DNA of 64,000 nucleotides from Gigantopelta aegis (taxonomy: Eukaryota > Mollusca > Gastropoda > Neomphalida > Peltospiridae). The notes under the pieces are model-generated. The model had not been told where the DNA came from. It worked only from the letters and a program-made list of their open reading frames with translations, and ran no database searches. Positions 25,001 to 34,669 of the stretch are shown here, in pieces (the first letter of the stretch is position 1; every line of letters starts with the position of its first letter). The position numbers were made by a program, and so were the translations under genes. The stretch lies in NCBI RefSeq assembly GCF_016097555.1, contig NC_054703.1, positions 19,379,932-19,443,931 on the forward strand, in the 5' to 3' direction.

Positions 25001-25565
25001 TCAGAAATGTGCTTGTTAGTGCTTCAGGCCTCAGACAAATTCAAGAATTATCATTTTGTATGTACAGCGAAATCCCTCTGAACCGGACACCCAGGGATCA
25101 AGTAAAATGTCTTGTTTTAAGAGGTATCCGGTTTAGAGAGGTTAAGTTCTTTGCAGATTTTCAAAAAAGGACCATGAAAAATTGTAGCATCATGTCTTTT
25201 CTCAGTATCTACACAAGAACCATGTATTACCCACAGAATAGCAAATCATTATAAATGAACTGACATACATGTATTGTTAAAGCAAACATGGCTTTTTCTT
25301 TCTTCTCTTTTTCAATAGTTAAAATTGTGATCACAATTTAAAAAAAAAAAAAAAAAAATTTAAAAATCCTCCCAGAATTATGAGTTATTGTATATCCAAT
25401 ATTTGAGCAAAAATCCACTTTTTTATCTTCCGAATTTTGCACTGTTCAGATTTTTAAGGAATCATACTCTGTGGTCTTGTGATTTTTATAAAAATTTTCA
25501 TATTGTTTTTCTTTCAGTCTGGCACATGCCCAGTGTGTCGACATGTCCTGCAGTCCGAGTTGTAG
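9848..25565 (+). CDS. RING-H2 E3 ubiquitin ligase, Praja-like, seven coding exons, 1431 aa
   Basis: Coding exons are 9848-13058, 15334-15803, 16424-16626, 18551-18677, 22800-22920, 23739-23854 and 25518-25565; all introns are GT-AG, phases match and the total is 4296 nt including the stop. Residues 1383-1423 form a RING-H2 zinc finger with Cys1383, Cys1386, Cys1401, His1403, His1406, Cys1409, Cys1420 and Cys1423; the segment WLVKSGTCPVCR closely resembles the WLQKSGTCPVCR of Praja-1/2. A RING-H2 domain recruits a ubiquitin-charged E2, so the protein should be an E3 ligase. The long N-terminal region is Ser/Asp/Glu-rich and probably disordered. It holds Cys-rich patches near residues 512, 590 and 999, an exact 32-residue tandem duplication at 889-952 and a basic stretch RRLRRKRRKK near 1035 that could be a nuclear signal. 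The start is the first ATG after an in-frame stop at 9830. Substrates are unknown; the Praja link is by my recognition of the C terminus only. Confidence 0.9.
12512..12703 (+). repeat. in-frame 96-bp tandem duplication inside the RING-H2 coding exon
   Basis: Two adjacent 96-bp copies (12512-12607 and 12608-12703) encode two nearly identical 32-residue blocks beginning DHSRLLLNPSHSADED, residues 889-952. Near identity at the DNA level points to a recent duplication. Its length keeps the frame. Confidence 0.95.
13698..13921. repeat. 37-bp minisatellite, six copies
   Basis: Unit TTTTACGTGCGCTGTTTGTT plus GAGTGTGACATGCACTG, in the first coding intron (13059-15333) of the RING-H2 gene. Copies differ mainly at GCGCTG/GCACCG. 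Confidence 0.95.
14093..14475 (-). mobile_element. SINE, family with CCGGCCTCGGTGGCGTCGTGG head
   Basis: A full-length tRNA-headed SINE in reverse (A-box region GGTGGCGTCGTGG, B-box GGTTCGGATCC; tail GAGTGCGTCGTTAAATAAAA). It is flanked by a perfect 13-bp target duplication TAACATCAAAAAA at 14080-14092 and 14476-14488, so the insertion is fairly recent. Confidence 0.95.
14700..14963 (-). mobile_element. SINE of the CTGTCCTGGACAGACAG type
   Basis: In reverse it has the tRNA-like head CGGTGTGGAGTCACGG...GGTAGGTACTGGGTTCGC and the body with CCACTGTCCTGGACAGACAG, ending TATAAGCACGAAAATAAG. It is somewhat diverged. Confidence 0.85.
15334..15803 (+). CDS. coding exon 2 of the RING-H2 gene
   Basis: The acceptor is TTTTTATAG at 15333 and the donor AGT/GTAAGT at 15803/15804. 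The frame enters in phase 1 and leaves in phase 0. It encodes an acidic, Ser-rich segment from ENIGVCSSDVGTVDPFS to SNNSSES, with no known domain. Confidence 0.9.
15857..16155 (+). mobile_element. SINE with GGCGGGACRTAGCCCAGTGG head, in a RING-H2 intron
   Basis: The head GGGCGGGACAGCCCAGTGGT and GATCTAGCATCGATCTCCAT are followed by the common body and the tail GTGGTGTCATTAAACAAAAA. It lies about 50 bp after the donor at 15803. A second tail fragment of the same body is at about 16205-16275. Confidence 0.88.
16424..16626 (+). CDS. coding exon 3 of the RING-H2 gene
   Basis: The acceptor TGTGTTTCAG ends at 16423; the donor TTG/GTACAG at 16626/16627 leaves in phase 2 and rebuilds a TGG codon with G at 18551. 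It encodes NKVADFFRAPDLDYPS followed by a small cluster ECDCEHC. Reading through the donor would stop at 16651. Confidence 0.88.
16905..17181 (+). mobile_element. full-length SINE of the CTGTCCTGGACAGACAG type
   Basis: The head CGGCCTCAGTGGCGCAGTGG with B-box GGTTCGCAGCC, body and tail ATATAAGCACGGAAATAAG are all present. The target duplication CCATCTCAATTA (16893-16904) recurs as CCATCTCAGTTA (17182-17193) with one mismatch. Confidence 0.93.
17194..18550. other. intron of the RING-H2 gene, no further gene seen
   Basis: AT-rich sequence. 18225-18500 contains a diverged repeat with the words GGTAGCCC and CTAGTAGCC. No exon beyond the model is supported. Confidence 0.5.
18551..18677 (+). CDS. 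coding exon 4 of the RING-H2 gene
   Basis: The acceptor TGCTTTCAG ends at 18550 and the donor CAG/GTAACA lies at 18677/18678. It enters in phase 2 and leaves in phase 0. The product ETEWTFSGDNDFDVSLDD is acidic and aromatic, followed by a Leu/Pro-rich helix-like stretch. Confidence 0.88.
18888..19898. mobile_element. hAT-like non-autonomous element with CAGGGTTCGTAG ends, inserted in a SINE
   Basis: The left end CAGGGTTCGTAGTGGTCTTT is matched in reverse by AAGGCTATGAATCCTG at 19883-19898. AAAGTCTTTGAA motifs recur inside. There is no transposase ORF. It is itself interrupted by another element at 19202-19857. Confidence 0.8.
19202..19857. mobile_element. hAT-like MITE with CAGGGCTTCTAGA ends, innermost insertion
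   Basis: It begins CAGGGCTTCTAGGATC and ends TCTAGAAGCTCTG. Relative to the copy at 39175-39963 it is inverted. About 11 tandem 30-31-bp units (CCACTAGCCATGGGATCAGT...) fill 19226-19560, near the left end. Confidence 0.85.
20455..20893. repeat. 85-bp minisatellite, about five copies
   Basis: Units contain GATTTCATGCACCCACTACA, CATGTACATGTGG and CGACATTATGGAACG; spacing is 92, 85, 85 and 87 bp. Short ORFs here are artefacts of the repeat. Confidence 0.95.
21108..21249. repeat. hairpin-forming inverted repeat
   Basis: TCATATGTGGTCATGTGGGA with AAAAAGTACACCC and GGTGGTGAAAAT is mirrored by ATTTTCACCACC, GGGTGTACTTTTT and TCCCACAGGGCCACATATGA around a loop of about 40 bp. Confidence 0.92.
21643..21722. 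repeat. short hairpin-forming inverted repeat
   Basis: CAGTGACGATAACACACTTTAG and CTCTAAAATGTGTTCTCGTC around TGAAATAGTGAAATTTTCA make a near-perfect foldback. Confidence 0.85.
21919..22306 (-). mobile_element. SINE, CCGGCCTCGGTGGCGTCGTGG family
   Basis: Near identical to the copy at 14093-14475. The target duplication TCCATCTAGAG occurs at 21908-21918 and 22307-22317. Confidence 0.95.
22367..22690. repeat. dimeric dispersed repeat
   Basis: Two diverged halves each contain GATATTG(A)..., AGCTTTATCATATACTGTTA, a GATTTA(T/C)CT(A/G)TTTTT word and TTATGGCCCTTGA or TTATAGCCCTTGA. The end reads GTAGGGGACATGTATTGCTT. I cannot name the family. Confidence 0.6.
22800..22920 (+). CDS. coding exon 5 of the RING-H2 gene
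   Basis: The acceptor GACTTTCAG ends at 22799 and the donor CAG/GTAAAG at 22920/22921 leaves in phase 1. It encodes the helical lead-in MQMLTVHPELLGELAPPP and the VIDKLEVV strand that precedes the RING, an arrangement like the IDGLPE-type strand before Praja and RNF115/126 RINGs. Confidence 0.9.
22921..23738. other. intron of the RING-H2 gene, nothing notable
   Basis: AT-rich intron with no repeat or exon recognised. Confidence 0.5.
23739..23854 (+). CDS. coding exon 6 of the RING-H2 gene: zinc ligands 1-6
   Basis: The acceptor GTTTGCAG ends at 23738 and the donor AAA/GTAAAA lies at 23854/23855. It carries CPIC, then CQHLYHPLC after 14 residues, giving both His ligands of a RING-H2, and ends in AWLVK. 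Confidence 0.93.
23855..25517. other. last intron of the RING-H2 gene
   Basis: AT-rich. A repeat-like stretch with CCCTCTGAACCGGACACCC and GGTATCCGGTTTAGAGAGG is at 25070-25140, and a poly-A run at 25341. Confidence 0.5.
25518..25565 (+). CDS. terminal coding exon of the RING-H2 gene: zinc ligands 7-8 and stop
   Basis: The acceptor TTCTTTCAG ends at 25517. The exon encodes SGTCPVCRHVLQSEL and the TAG stop at 25563-25565, completing the RING with normal spacing (10 residues between ligands 6 and 7). Confidence 0.93.
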   Translation, partial: SGTCPVCRHVLQSEL

Positions 25566-25783
25566 ATGACCTGACCTGCAGACAATCTGCCACATAAACA
25601 GCTAGCGATCGGTTATAGTGTAGTACTGCAGTATGTTTCAGTCGGAAGAAGACGACGACAACCAACTTTAAAATTAGAATTAGTTAGATATGTATCTGTT
25701 ATATATTGGCTATATATACCTACCTGTATACAGTACATGCCTCATCAAGGAAACCAACTAGCCGTTAGTACATACATGACACC

Positions 25784-25789
25784 AATAAA
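25784..25789 (+). terminator. candidate poly(A) signal of the RING-H2 gene
   Basis: An AATAAA lies 219 nt after the stop codon and is the first canonical signal downstream of it. Confidence 0.55.
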
Positions 25790-25814
25790 TAGAGATTACT
25801 CTATGAGCTTGGGT

Positions 25815-25912
25815 GTCATACTGATTTTACAAAACAAGTGTCAGGATTTTTGTATTGCCCGATCGAGAGCAATACATAAATCCGGACACAAGTTTCGTAA
25901 AATCAGTATGAC
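25815..25912. repeat. hairpin-forming inverted repeat just after the RING-H2 gene
   Basis: GTCATACTGATTTTAC, ACAAGTGTC and GTATTGC are mirrored by GCAATAC, GGACACAAG and GTAAAATCAGTATGAC around a loop of about 12 bp. It lies 26 bp after the candidate poly(A) signal. Confidence 0.92.
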
Positions 25913-26179
25913 TCACTCGCGAGTGTAATGATCTCTTTATTATCCATCTTATTATTGTTATTTTTTTATGAATAACAAGAACCGCCTCAAAATGTTTCAA
26001 CCACAACTAGAAGGACACGAAGAAATGACGTCCTATTTCACATGCAATTTGAGCTAGGACTGGGGAAGCAACATCATATTATGACCGCAAACATTTGTGA
26101 AGTCATAAGTCATCCTGAAGTTGACATCGTATTCCCCGTCGTAAATAACATATTTTGCCTGTACACATGTGCTTCATAT

Positions 26180-29100
26180 GTTTTTTTATTAACTTGGTTA
26201 TGTTGATAGTATGTGGAAATCACCCTGGTTACCAAGTTTTATTAACTTGGTTATGTTGATAGTATGTGGAGATCACCCTGGTTACCAAGTTTTATTAACT
26301 TGGTTATGTTGATAGTATGTGGAGATCACCCTGGTTACCAAGTTTTATTAACTTGGTTATGTTGATAGTATGTGGAGATCACCCTGGTAACAAGTTTTAT
26401 CAACTTGGTTATGTTGATAGTATGTGGGAGATACCCTGGTTAACAAGTTTTATTAACTTGGTTATGTTGATAGTATGTGGAGATCACCCTGGTTAACAAG
26501 TTTTATTAACTTGGTTATGTTGATAGTATGTGGAGATCACCCTGGTTAACAAGTTTTATCAACTTGGTTATGTTGATAGTATGTGGGAGATAACCAAGTT
26601 AATAAAACTTGTTAACCAGGGTATGTTGATAGTATGTGGAGATCACCCTGGTTAACAAGTTTTATGAACTTGGTTATGTTGATAGTATGTGGAGATCACC
26701 CTGGTTAACAAGTTTTATCAACTTGGTTATGTTGATAGTATGTGGGAGATACCCTGGTTACCAAGTTTTATTAACTTGGTTATGTTGATAGTATGTGGAG
26801 ATCACCCTGGTTAACAAGTTTTATTAACTTGGTTATGTTGATAGTATGTGGAGATCACCCTGGTTAACAAGTTTTATTAACTTGGTTATGTTGATAGTAT
26901 GTGGGAGATACCCTGGTTAACAAGTTTTATTAACTTGGTTATGTTGATAGTATGTGGGAGATACCCTGGTTAACAAGTTTTATTAACTTGGTTATGTTGA
27001 TAGTATGTGGAGATCACCCTGGTTAACAAGTTTTATCAACTTGGTTATGTTGATAGTATGTGGGAGATACCCTGGTTAACAAGTTTTATTAACTTGGTTA
27101 TGTTGATAGTATGTGGAGATCACCCTGGTTAACAAGTTTTATTAACTTGGTTATGTTGATAGTATGTGGAGATCACCCTGGTTAACAAGTTTTATCAACT
27201 TGGTTATGTTGATAGTATGTGGGAGATACCCTGGTTAACAAGTTTTATTAACTTGGTTATGTTGATAGTATGTGGAGATCACCCTGGTTAACAAGTTTTA
27301 TTAACTTGGTTATGTTGATAGTATGTGGAGATCACCCTGGTTAACAAGTTTTATCAACTTGGTTATGTTGATAGTATGTGGGAGATACCCTGGTTAACAA
27401 GTTTTATTAACTTGGTTATGTTGATAGTATGTGGAGATCACCCTGGTTAACAAGTTTTATTAACTTGGTTATGTTGATAGTATGTGGAGATCACCCTGGT
27501 TAACAAGTTTTATTAACTTGGTTATGTTGATAGTATGTGGGAGATACCCTGGTTAAAAAGTTTTATCAACTTGGTTATGTTGATAGTATGTGGGAGATAC
27601 CCTGGTTAACAAGTTTTATTAACTTGGTTATGTTGATAGTATGTGGAGATCACCCTGGTTAACAAGTTTTATCAACTTGGTTATGTTGATAGTATGTGGG
27701 AGATACCCTGGTTAACAAGTTTTATTAACTTGGTTATGTTGATAGTATGTGGAGATCACCCTGGTTAACAAGTTTTATTAACTTGGTTATGTTGATAGTA
27801 TGTGGAGATCACCCTGGTTAACAAGTTTTATTAACTTGGTTATGTTGATAGTATGTGGGAGATACCCTGGTTAACAAGTTTTATTAACTTGGTTATGTTG
27901 ATAGTATGTGGGTTAACAAGTTTTATTAACTTGGTTATGTTGATAGTATGTGGAGATCACCCTGGTTAACAAGTTTTATTAACTTGGTTATGTTGATAGT
28001 ATGTGGGAGATACCCTGGTTAACAAGTTTTATTAACTTGGTTATGTTGATAGTATGTGGAGATCACCCTGGTTAACAAGTTTTATTAACTTGATAGTATG
28101 TGGAGATCACCCTGGTTACCAAGTTTTATTAACTTGGTTATGTTGATAGTATGTGGAGATCACCCTGGTTAACAAGTTTTATTAACTTGGTTATGTTGAT
28201 AGTATGTGGGAGATACCCTGGTTAACAAGTTTTATTAACTTGGTTATGTTGATAGTATGTGGAGATCACCCTGGTTACCAAGTTTTATTAACTTGGTTAT
28301 GTTGATAGTATGTGGAGATCACCCTGGTTAACAAGTTTTATTAACTTGGTTATGTTGATAGTATGTGGGAGATACCCTGGTTAACAAGTTTTATTAACTT
28401 GGTTATGTTGATAGTATGTGGAGATCACCCTGGTTACCAAGTTTTATTAACTTGGTTATGTTGATAGTATGTGGAGATCACCCTGGTTAACAAGTTTTAT
28501 TAACTAGTATGTGGGAGATACCCTGGTTAACAAGTTTTATTAACTTGGTTATGTTGATAGTATGTGGAGATCACCCTGGTTAACAAGTTTTATTAACTTG
28601 GTTATGTTGATAGTATGTGGAGATCACCCTGGTTAACAAGTTTTATTAACTTGGTTATGTTGATAGTATGTGGAGATCACCCTGGTTACCAAGTTTTATT
28701 AACTTGGTTATGTTGATAGTATGTGGGAGATACCCTGGTTAACAAGTTTTATTAACTTGGTTATGTTGATAGTATGTGGGAGATACCCTGGTTAACAAGT
28801 TTTATTAACTTGGTTATGTTGATAGTATGTGGAGATCACCCTGGTTAACAAGTTTTATTAACTTGGTTATGTTGATAGTATGTGGGAGATACCCTGGTTA
28901 ACAAGTTTTATCAACTTGGTTATGTTGATAGTATGTGGAGATCACCCTGGTTAACAAGTTTTATTAACTTGGTTATATTGATAGTATGTGGAGATCACCC
29001 TGGTTAACAAGTTTTATTAACTTGGTTATGTTGATAGTATGTGGGAGATACCCTGGTTAACAAGTTTTATTAACTTGGTTATGTTGATAGTATGTGGAGA

Positions 29101-29281
29101 TCACCCTGGTTAACAAGTTTTATTAACTTGGTTATGTTGATAGTATGTGGGAGATACCCTGGTTAACAAGTTTTATTAACTTGGTTATGTTGATAGTATG
29201 TGGAGATCACCCTGGTTACCAAGTTTTATTAACTTGGTTATGTTGATAGTATGTGGGAGATACCCTGGTTAACAAGTTTTA
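26180..29281. repeat. 53-bp minisatellite, about 58 copies, 3.1 kb
   Basis: The unit contains CAAGTTTTATTAACTTGGTT, ATGTTGATAGTATGTGG and either AGATCACCC or GAGATACCC. The two forms have equal length and alternate irregularly. One inverted piece lies at about 26588-26622. It occupies the space between the convergent RING-H2 and FBXL17-like genes. Confidence 0.98.
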
Positions 29282-32200
29282 GCATAGCATTCATGGCAGT
29301 AAAGTCAAAAGCATCAGAAAAGTTGCTTATCACAATATAACATGGTGGCAGCAGTGAGAAAAAATTACATCATTTACAAATAACATCATTTGATGATCAC
29401 CTGATGTGAACGAATCTTTCAAATCCTAAACACACAAGTCTTAAAGGAATGCTTAAGCAAGGCTTTTGGACTGGTATGCATATTCAACGATATTTAATGC
29501 ACATTATTGCTTAATATCAACAAGTATAGTATTATATTTAATTAATAAAACCGTTAAATGTGACGGCTATTATATATAACGGGCGCAGCCATTTTGTTCC
29601 ATTCCAGTGAATACGCCCTCTGGTGATTACGTAATACTTAACGCGTAACACCAGAAATGAGTCTTAGAACTAGAGAAACAAATCTACCTGGTTTTTACGG
29701 GATAATAAAATAGTCATGCATTGCAATGTTCTGTAATAATATACATCCCAGTAAGCCAGCAATAAGTATATATTATTTTTCAATACAGAAATAAACCACC
29801 ATTGTCAAAGTGGCTACACAACAAGTCAAAATAATTATACCATGTTTTGTCCATGCCTTAACCTACATCCTGAAATGATACACAGGCTGTTTTCTTAGTT
29901 AATTGGTCTATTCTGTTAGTTGCCTCTACCTGTGATTCCCGATTGGCAGGTGTGCATTTGATTGGTAACCAGACGATGATGCTGTCTACACACACAAAAA
30001 TATACCAGTATTGTGTAATATTACCTGTCGCCCCTGTAAATAGTTTTGTAAAACTATTGATTAAGTAGACTTTCCCCATCTAAAATTACAGAACTGACCA
30101 ATTACCTAGGTATTGTGGGTTGGCGTTTTTGCTCTAACTAGCATACCAATAGGCCAAATTTTTCCTTTGGATTATTTAACAGAGAAAATACTATAACCCC
30201 ATTTCGTTCTGTTAATGCAACTTGAAATACATTTAGTTAAATAGTTTATTAAATTATCACGTCATTTATGTTGTTTTACAAGTCGGGTATATCAAAGAGA
30301 AGTGCCTCGTCGTAAATTACTCATTGTTTACACTGTGCATACAGGAGTTGGTCAGGAGCTGATGTCACTTCGCCCCAAGCTAGAGTACCGGACTCGTCAA
30401 AAATAAAATAAAATGTCTGTCCCCAGTTAGCAGGAATAATCCCATTTTTTTTATTAACACTAAAATTACACATTTTTCATTTGTTAAAGGGTCAGTATGT
30501 GTTGGTGGTCCAGGTATGCATCTTTCCAACACATACAGCTCATGTTTTAGTTTACTCTCCCTTTAATGAAATTATGCAAACAATATAACAGACATCAATC
30601 AAAACCATTTCATATGTATATGAAACTATGCACATAAATTTAATTATACGATTTGAGTGCATTTATTTGTTTCATACTATGGAATTTACTACAAGTTATT
30701 AATATCTGAGCCTACCGATTTCTAAATTGCACACAGAAATAGGTGGGGTTTTTTTTTTGTTATTCTACTTTTCTTCTTGTGTCAAATCAAATTGAACATT
30801 TCTGTAGGAGGATGGGCTGGATTATAAATACTTCCCTGGTGGAGTATCGGATCATAATATAACACATTATTACACGAAATCCATGAAATGCATTATTAGG
30901 CAAACAAAAAGGCGGTCTCTGGTCAGACTAAAGTTCCAGAATTTTTGTAAAAAAAATTCAAAGCATGAATTTCACAGGAAAGGTGGGTATATTTGATACC
31001 GAAATAAGGGGCATATTTAAATTGAAATTAGAATGCACATCCTAGTTTCACGTGTGATGGCATTTACACCATAAGAAGAAAAACATGACAAAAATCGACA
31101 TCATACCATGCCAAATTAAAAACAAAATGTTGACACATACTCTGAACCAGAGATCAGGAAATTATTTTGTTTGGCAATACATGTACTTTATTTTTAAGAC
31201 CAATGCTCATTCTGTTTTGAACATTTGTGTGTATTGAGAAAAAAAATGTATGAAACGTATACTCTGATATTTGTTTTAGCACATTATTAGAAACGCAGTG
31301 TTATGGTCCATCATATTACTGGACATTATGTTTTGGATTTTAAACTTTACTTTCATACTGTGGTTACAGCTAATTAAGGTTCAGGCATGCCTACATTGGC
31401 ACATATTTTGTGGTCAGTCTGTCCAGGATAATCAGTTATATTAAGAAAATTCAAACCAAAGGCTTCATAAATAACAATTTTATTTACAATCTTGATGAAC
31501 AGGCTTAAATCACACAGGTTCATAGTTCATTTGTAGTGTAATTTTATCACAGGATAATCAAACTGGTGACAAACATTAATATGTCACTTAAACTGGCAAA
31601 AATCTATAAGTTTGCCTACATTATTGGTGGATGGGGTGGGGGAATCTATAAGCATACATTACATATTATTGGCTGGGGGGGGGGGGGGGGGGAGTAATAA
31701 TTGTCTAAATTAGTATTGCAAATAATATATTGCATAAACTGCTTGGAATTGCACAAGTGCGCGCGAACATAGATGCAATTCCTTACAAGAAAATGAAACG
31801 CAGAAGTCCGGAATGCATTGCCTGGTTTACGTTCGGAAACGAAACTACCGTTACATTGAAATGTTTGTCGAGAACGAAACACCGTAACCTGAACGACCGT
31901 TCTCGACTTATTTCGATGCCTGCTTAACCTGACATCAAACAAATGGCATACGTAAGTAGACTGGCCCGAACATCTCATTGGGATGGCGTAAAATCTTCAG
32001 AGTCCTCTGATTATTATTCTGATTAGTTTATACTTAAAAAATATTAGACATTTGTTTCACTTCTAGTTCTATAAAAGCTGTTATGTGCGTTTCAAATCCT
32101 AAACCAATTTTAACAGTGCTTATGACATCCCAAGCCTCGTTTCATTTGATACATTTTCTGGGCAGTAATTTTTTTCATATACATTTGTCCACTGTAATTC

Positions 32201-32640
32201 AACAAGTCATAATGTTGGTACTTCAGTTCTGAGACAAAAAAACACATGGCTTCAACGAGTCAGAATGTGAGGACTTGCATGTAACTACACGTATGCCAGA
32301 CATTACAGCAACATTTAAAAAATATTTTATAACTTTCGTTCTTGCTATCAATGGACATGATCAACCACCTTGATGCAACACAGAAGTTTACTGCCTTTTT
32401 AAAATCTGCTAATATAAACACAGGATGATCAGAAACTTTAAGAAAGAAAGTTTTAAATAATAAACATGAAAGTTAATAATGGTAAACAAGCTCTAATTAC
32501 CAAAAATCAGTTTTACTGTCTAAATACATGTAGTATACTTTTAACTTAACAGTGCCACCAACAGCAATGGTCAAGACTGCAATGTGAATTGCCACAGGTC
32601 ACAAGCTTTACCAATGACAATGTTTTGACGCTGGATAAAA
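29282..32640. other. intergenic region, no gene recognised
   Basis: AT-rich, with a poly-G run near 31675-31692 and a small palindrome with GGGTCAGTATGTGTTGG and CCAACACATAC at 30488-30530. No exon is supported. Confidence 0.5.
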
Positions 32641-32651
32641 ACTATTGCATC

Positions 32652-33292
32652 TGGTACCCAGTACATTGTAAACTATAGCTATGTGGCACCCAGTACATTG
32701 TAAACTATAGCTATCTGCTACCCAGTACATTGTAAACTGTAGCTATGTGGCACCCAGTACATTGTAAACTGTAGCTATGTGGCACCCAGTACATTGTAAA
32801 CTATAGCTATGTGGCACCCAGTACATTGTAAACTATAGCTATCTGCTACCCAGTACATTGTAAACTGTAGCCATGTGGCACCCAGTACATTGTAAACTAT
32901 AGCCATGTGGCACACACTACATTGTAAACTATAGCTATGTGGCACCCAGTACATTGTAAACTATAGCTATGTGGCACCCAGTACATTGTAAACTATAGCC
33001 ATGTGGCACCCACTACATTGTAAGCTATAGCTATGTGGCACCCAGTACATTGTAAGCTATAGCTATGTGGCACACAGTACATTGTAAACTATAGCTATGT
33101 GGCACACACTACATTGTAAACTATAGCTATGTGGCACCCAGTACATTGTAAACTATAGCTATGTGGCACCCAATACATTGTAAACTATAGCTATGTGGCA
33201 CACACTACATTGTAAGCTATAGCCATGTGGCACCCAGTACATTGTAAACTATAGCCATGTGGCACCCAGTACATTGTAAACTATAGCCATGT
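32652..33292. repeat. 32-bp minisatellite, about 20 copies
   Basis: The unit reads CCCAGTACATTGTAAACTAT plus AGCTATGTGGCA, with variants AGCCATG, CTACATT and ATCTGCTAC. The same unit recurs at 34722-34870. Confidence 0.96.
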
Positions 33293-33361
33293 AAAACCTA
33301 ATGTTTTAGCGGTGCCACACAATACGAGTTCCTTGTACAAGAATAGCCACAAAAATGGCCT

Positions 33362-33522
33362 ATCGTCACCAGACAACATTACGGTTTCGTCACCAGATAA
33401 CATTACGGTTTCGTCGTCACCAGACAACATTACGGTTTCATCGTCACCAGACAACATTACGGTTTCATGGTCACCAGACAACATTACGGTTTCATCGTCA
33501 CCAGACATTACGGTTTCACAGA
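33362..33522. repeat. 27-bp minisatellite, six copies
   Basis: The unit is GTCACCAGACAACATTACGG plus TTTCATC. Its length is a multiple of three, so ORFs stay open on both strands; none is a gene. Confidence 0.95.
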
Positions 33523-33534
33523 TTGCTATGTAAA

Positions 33535-33700
33535 GTATGTTTTTGTTTAATGACACCACTAAGCACTTATTATTAATCGGCTACATTTGATATTTTGACA
33601 TATAGTGAGGAAACGTGTTAAACGTTTTCATTAGTAGCAAGGGATCTTTTATATGCACCATCCCACAGACAGGATGACTGCTATGTAGTCAGCTATTTTT
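33535..33700 (-). mobile_element. SINE tail fragment
   Basis: In reverse it shows the common body CCATCCCACAGACAGGAT, GTAGCAAGGGATC and TTAATGACACCACTAAGC. Confidence 0.75.
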
Positions 33701-33834
33701 TTTATAAGGCACTCATATCGTGTGGTGTCACCTTTAGATGGCTGGAACACACTGCCTAATTTACAAAGGAATTGCAGGTTACAACTCTGATAATCACATG
33801 CTCCTTCCTATTAAGTAAGCTAAGTTTGGCACCA

Positions 33835-34425
33835 GCTTCTTGGAAGCCACATTCTCCTGGACTGACGAGCCATCGCTGATGTTGTAGGTCTTTAACAGGC
33901 GGGATTTTAAAGCCACATTCTCCTTGATTGACGAGCCATCACTGATGTTGCAGGTCTTTAATAGGCGGGATTTTAAAGCCACATTCTCCTGGATTGACGA
34001 GCCATCACTGATGTTGCAGGTCTTTAATAGGCGGGATTTTAAAGCCACATTCTCCTTGATTGACGAGCCATCACTGATGTTGCAGGTCTTTAATAGGCGG
34101 GATTTTAAAGCCACATTCTCCTGGATTGACGAGCCATCACTGATGTTGCAGGTCTTTAATTGGCGGAATTTTAAAGCCACATTCTCCTGGATTGACGAGC
34201 CATCACTGATGTTGCAGGTCTTTAATAGGCGGGATTTTAAAGCCACATTCTCCTGGATTAACGAGCCATCACTGATAAATTTTAAAGCCACATTCTCCTG
34301 GATTGACAAGCCATCACTGATGTTGCAGGTCTTTAATAGGCGGGATTTTAAAGCCACATTCTCCTGGATTGACAAGCTATTACTGATGTTGCAGGTCTTT
34401 AATAGGCGGGATTTTAAAGCCTGCT
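33835..34425 (-). repeat. 66-bp minisatellite derived from the last codons and 3' UTR of the FBXL17-like gene
   Basis: About nine units each hold the minus-strand sequence for KIPPIKDLQHQ, the position of the stop codon and 23 or so following bases (GTCAATCCAGGAGAATGTGG). One unit has an internal deletion near 34277. Long ORFs on both strands are by-products of the 22-codon period. Confidence 0.93.
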
Positions 34426-34669
34426 TTCTGAGCCTGTTCAATCAACTTGCGAGACTCCAGCACAAAGTTGGAGTAATGAATGTGTGGGTATTTCTCAACC
34501 AGGTCCTCGATGGTTTCCATGGTGATCTGCCTGCACTGGAGGAGTCCCAGGTACTCGAGGGAGACGAGTTTCTCCGATATGAAGCGGACTCCTTCATCAG
34601 TGATGTCTCCACACCATGCGACATCCACCTTCTCCAGTGTCTTGCTGTACGTGCCCATGTACTCTAACG
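34380..34669 (-). CDS. FBXL17: terminal coding exon of the FBXL17-like gene
   Basis: The acceptor CTCTTTCCAG precedes 34669. The exon encodes LEYMGTYSKTLEKVDVAWCG, the last LRRs and the tail AGFKIPPIKDLQHQ, and stops at 34380-34382. Its last 14 or so codons are the first unit of a 66-bp tandem array that continues through the 3' UTR. Confidence 0.9.

Noticed and set aside
26180-29281. CRISPR-like array
   Set aside because: Units are head-to-tail without unique spacers and the genome is eukaryotic; it is a minisatellite.
31646-31978. 110-codon minus ORF
   Set aside because: It reads through a poly-G run, has no recognisable domain and no splice partners.
33281-33576. Both-strand ORFs with DETVMLSGD or SSPDNITV repeats
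   Set aside because: Product of a 27-bp minisatellite with no other coding evidence.
33794-34667. ORFs of 215 (minus) and 247 (plus) codons with a 22-residue period
   Set aside because: The 66-bp repeat keeps most frames open. The minus ORF is out of frame with the FBXL17-like exon and the plus one is its antisense.
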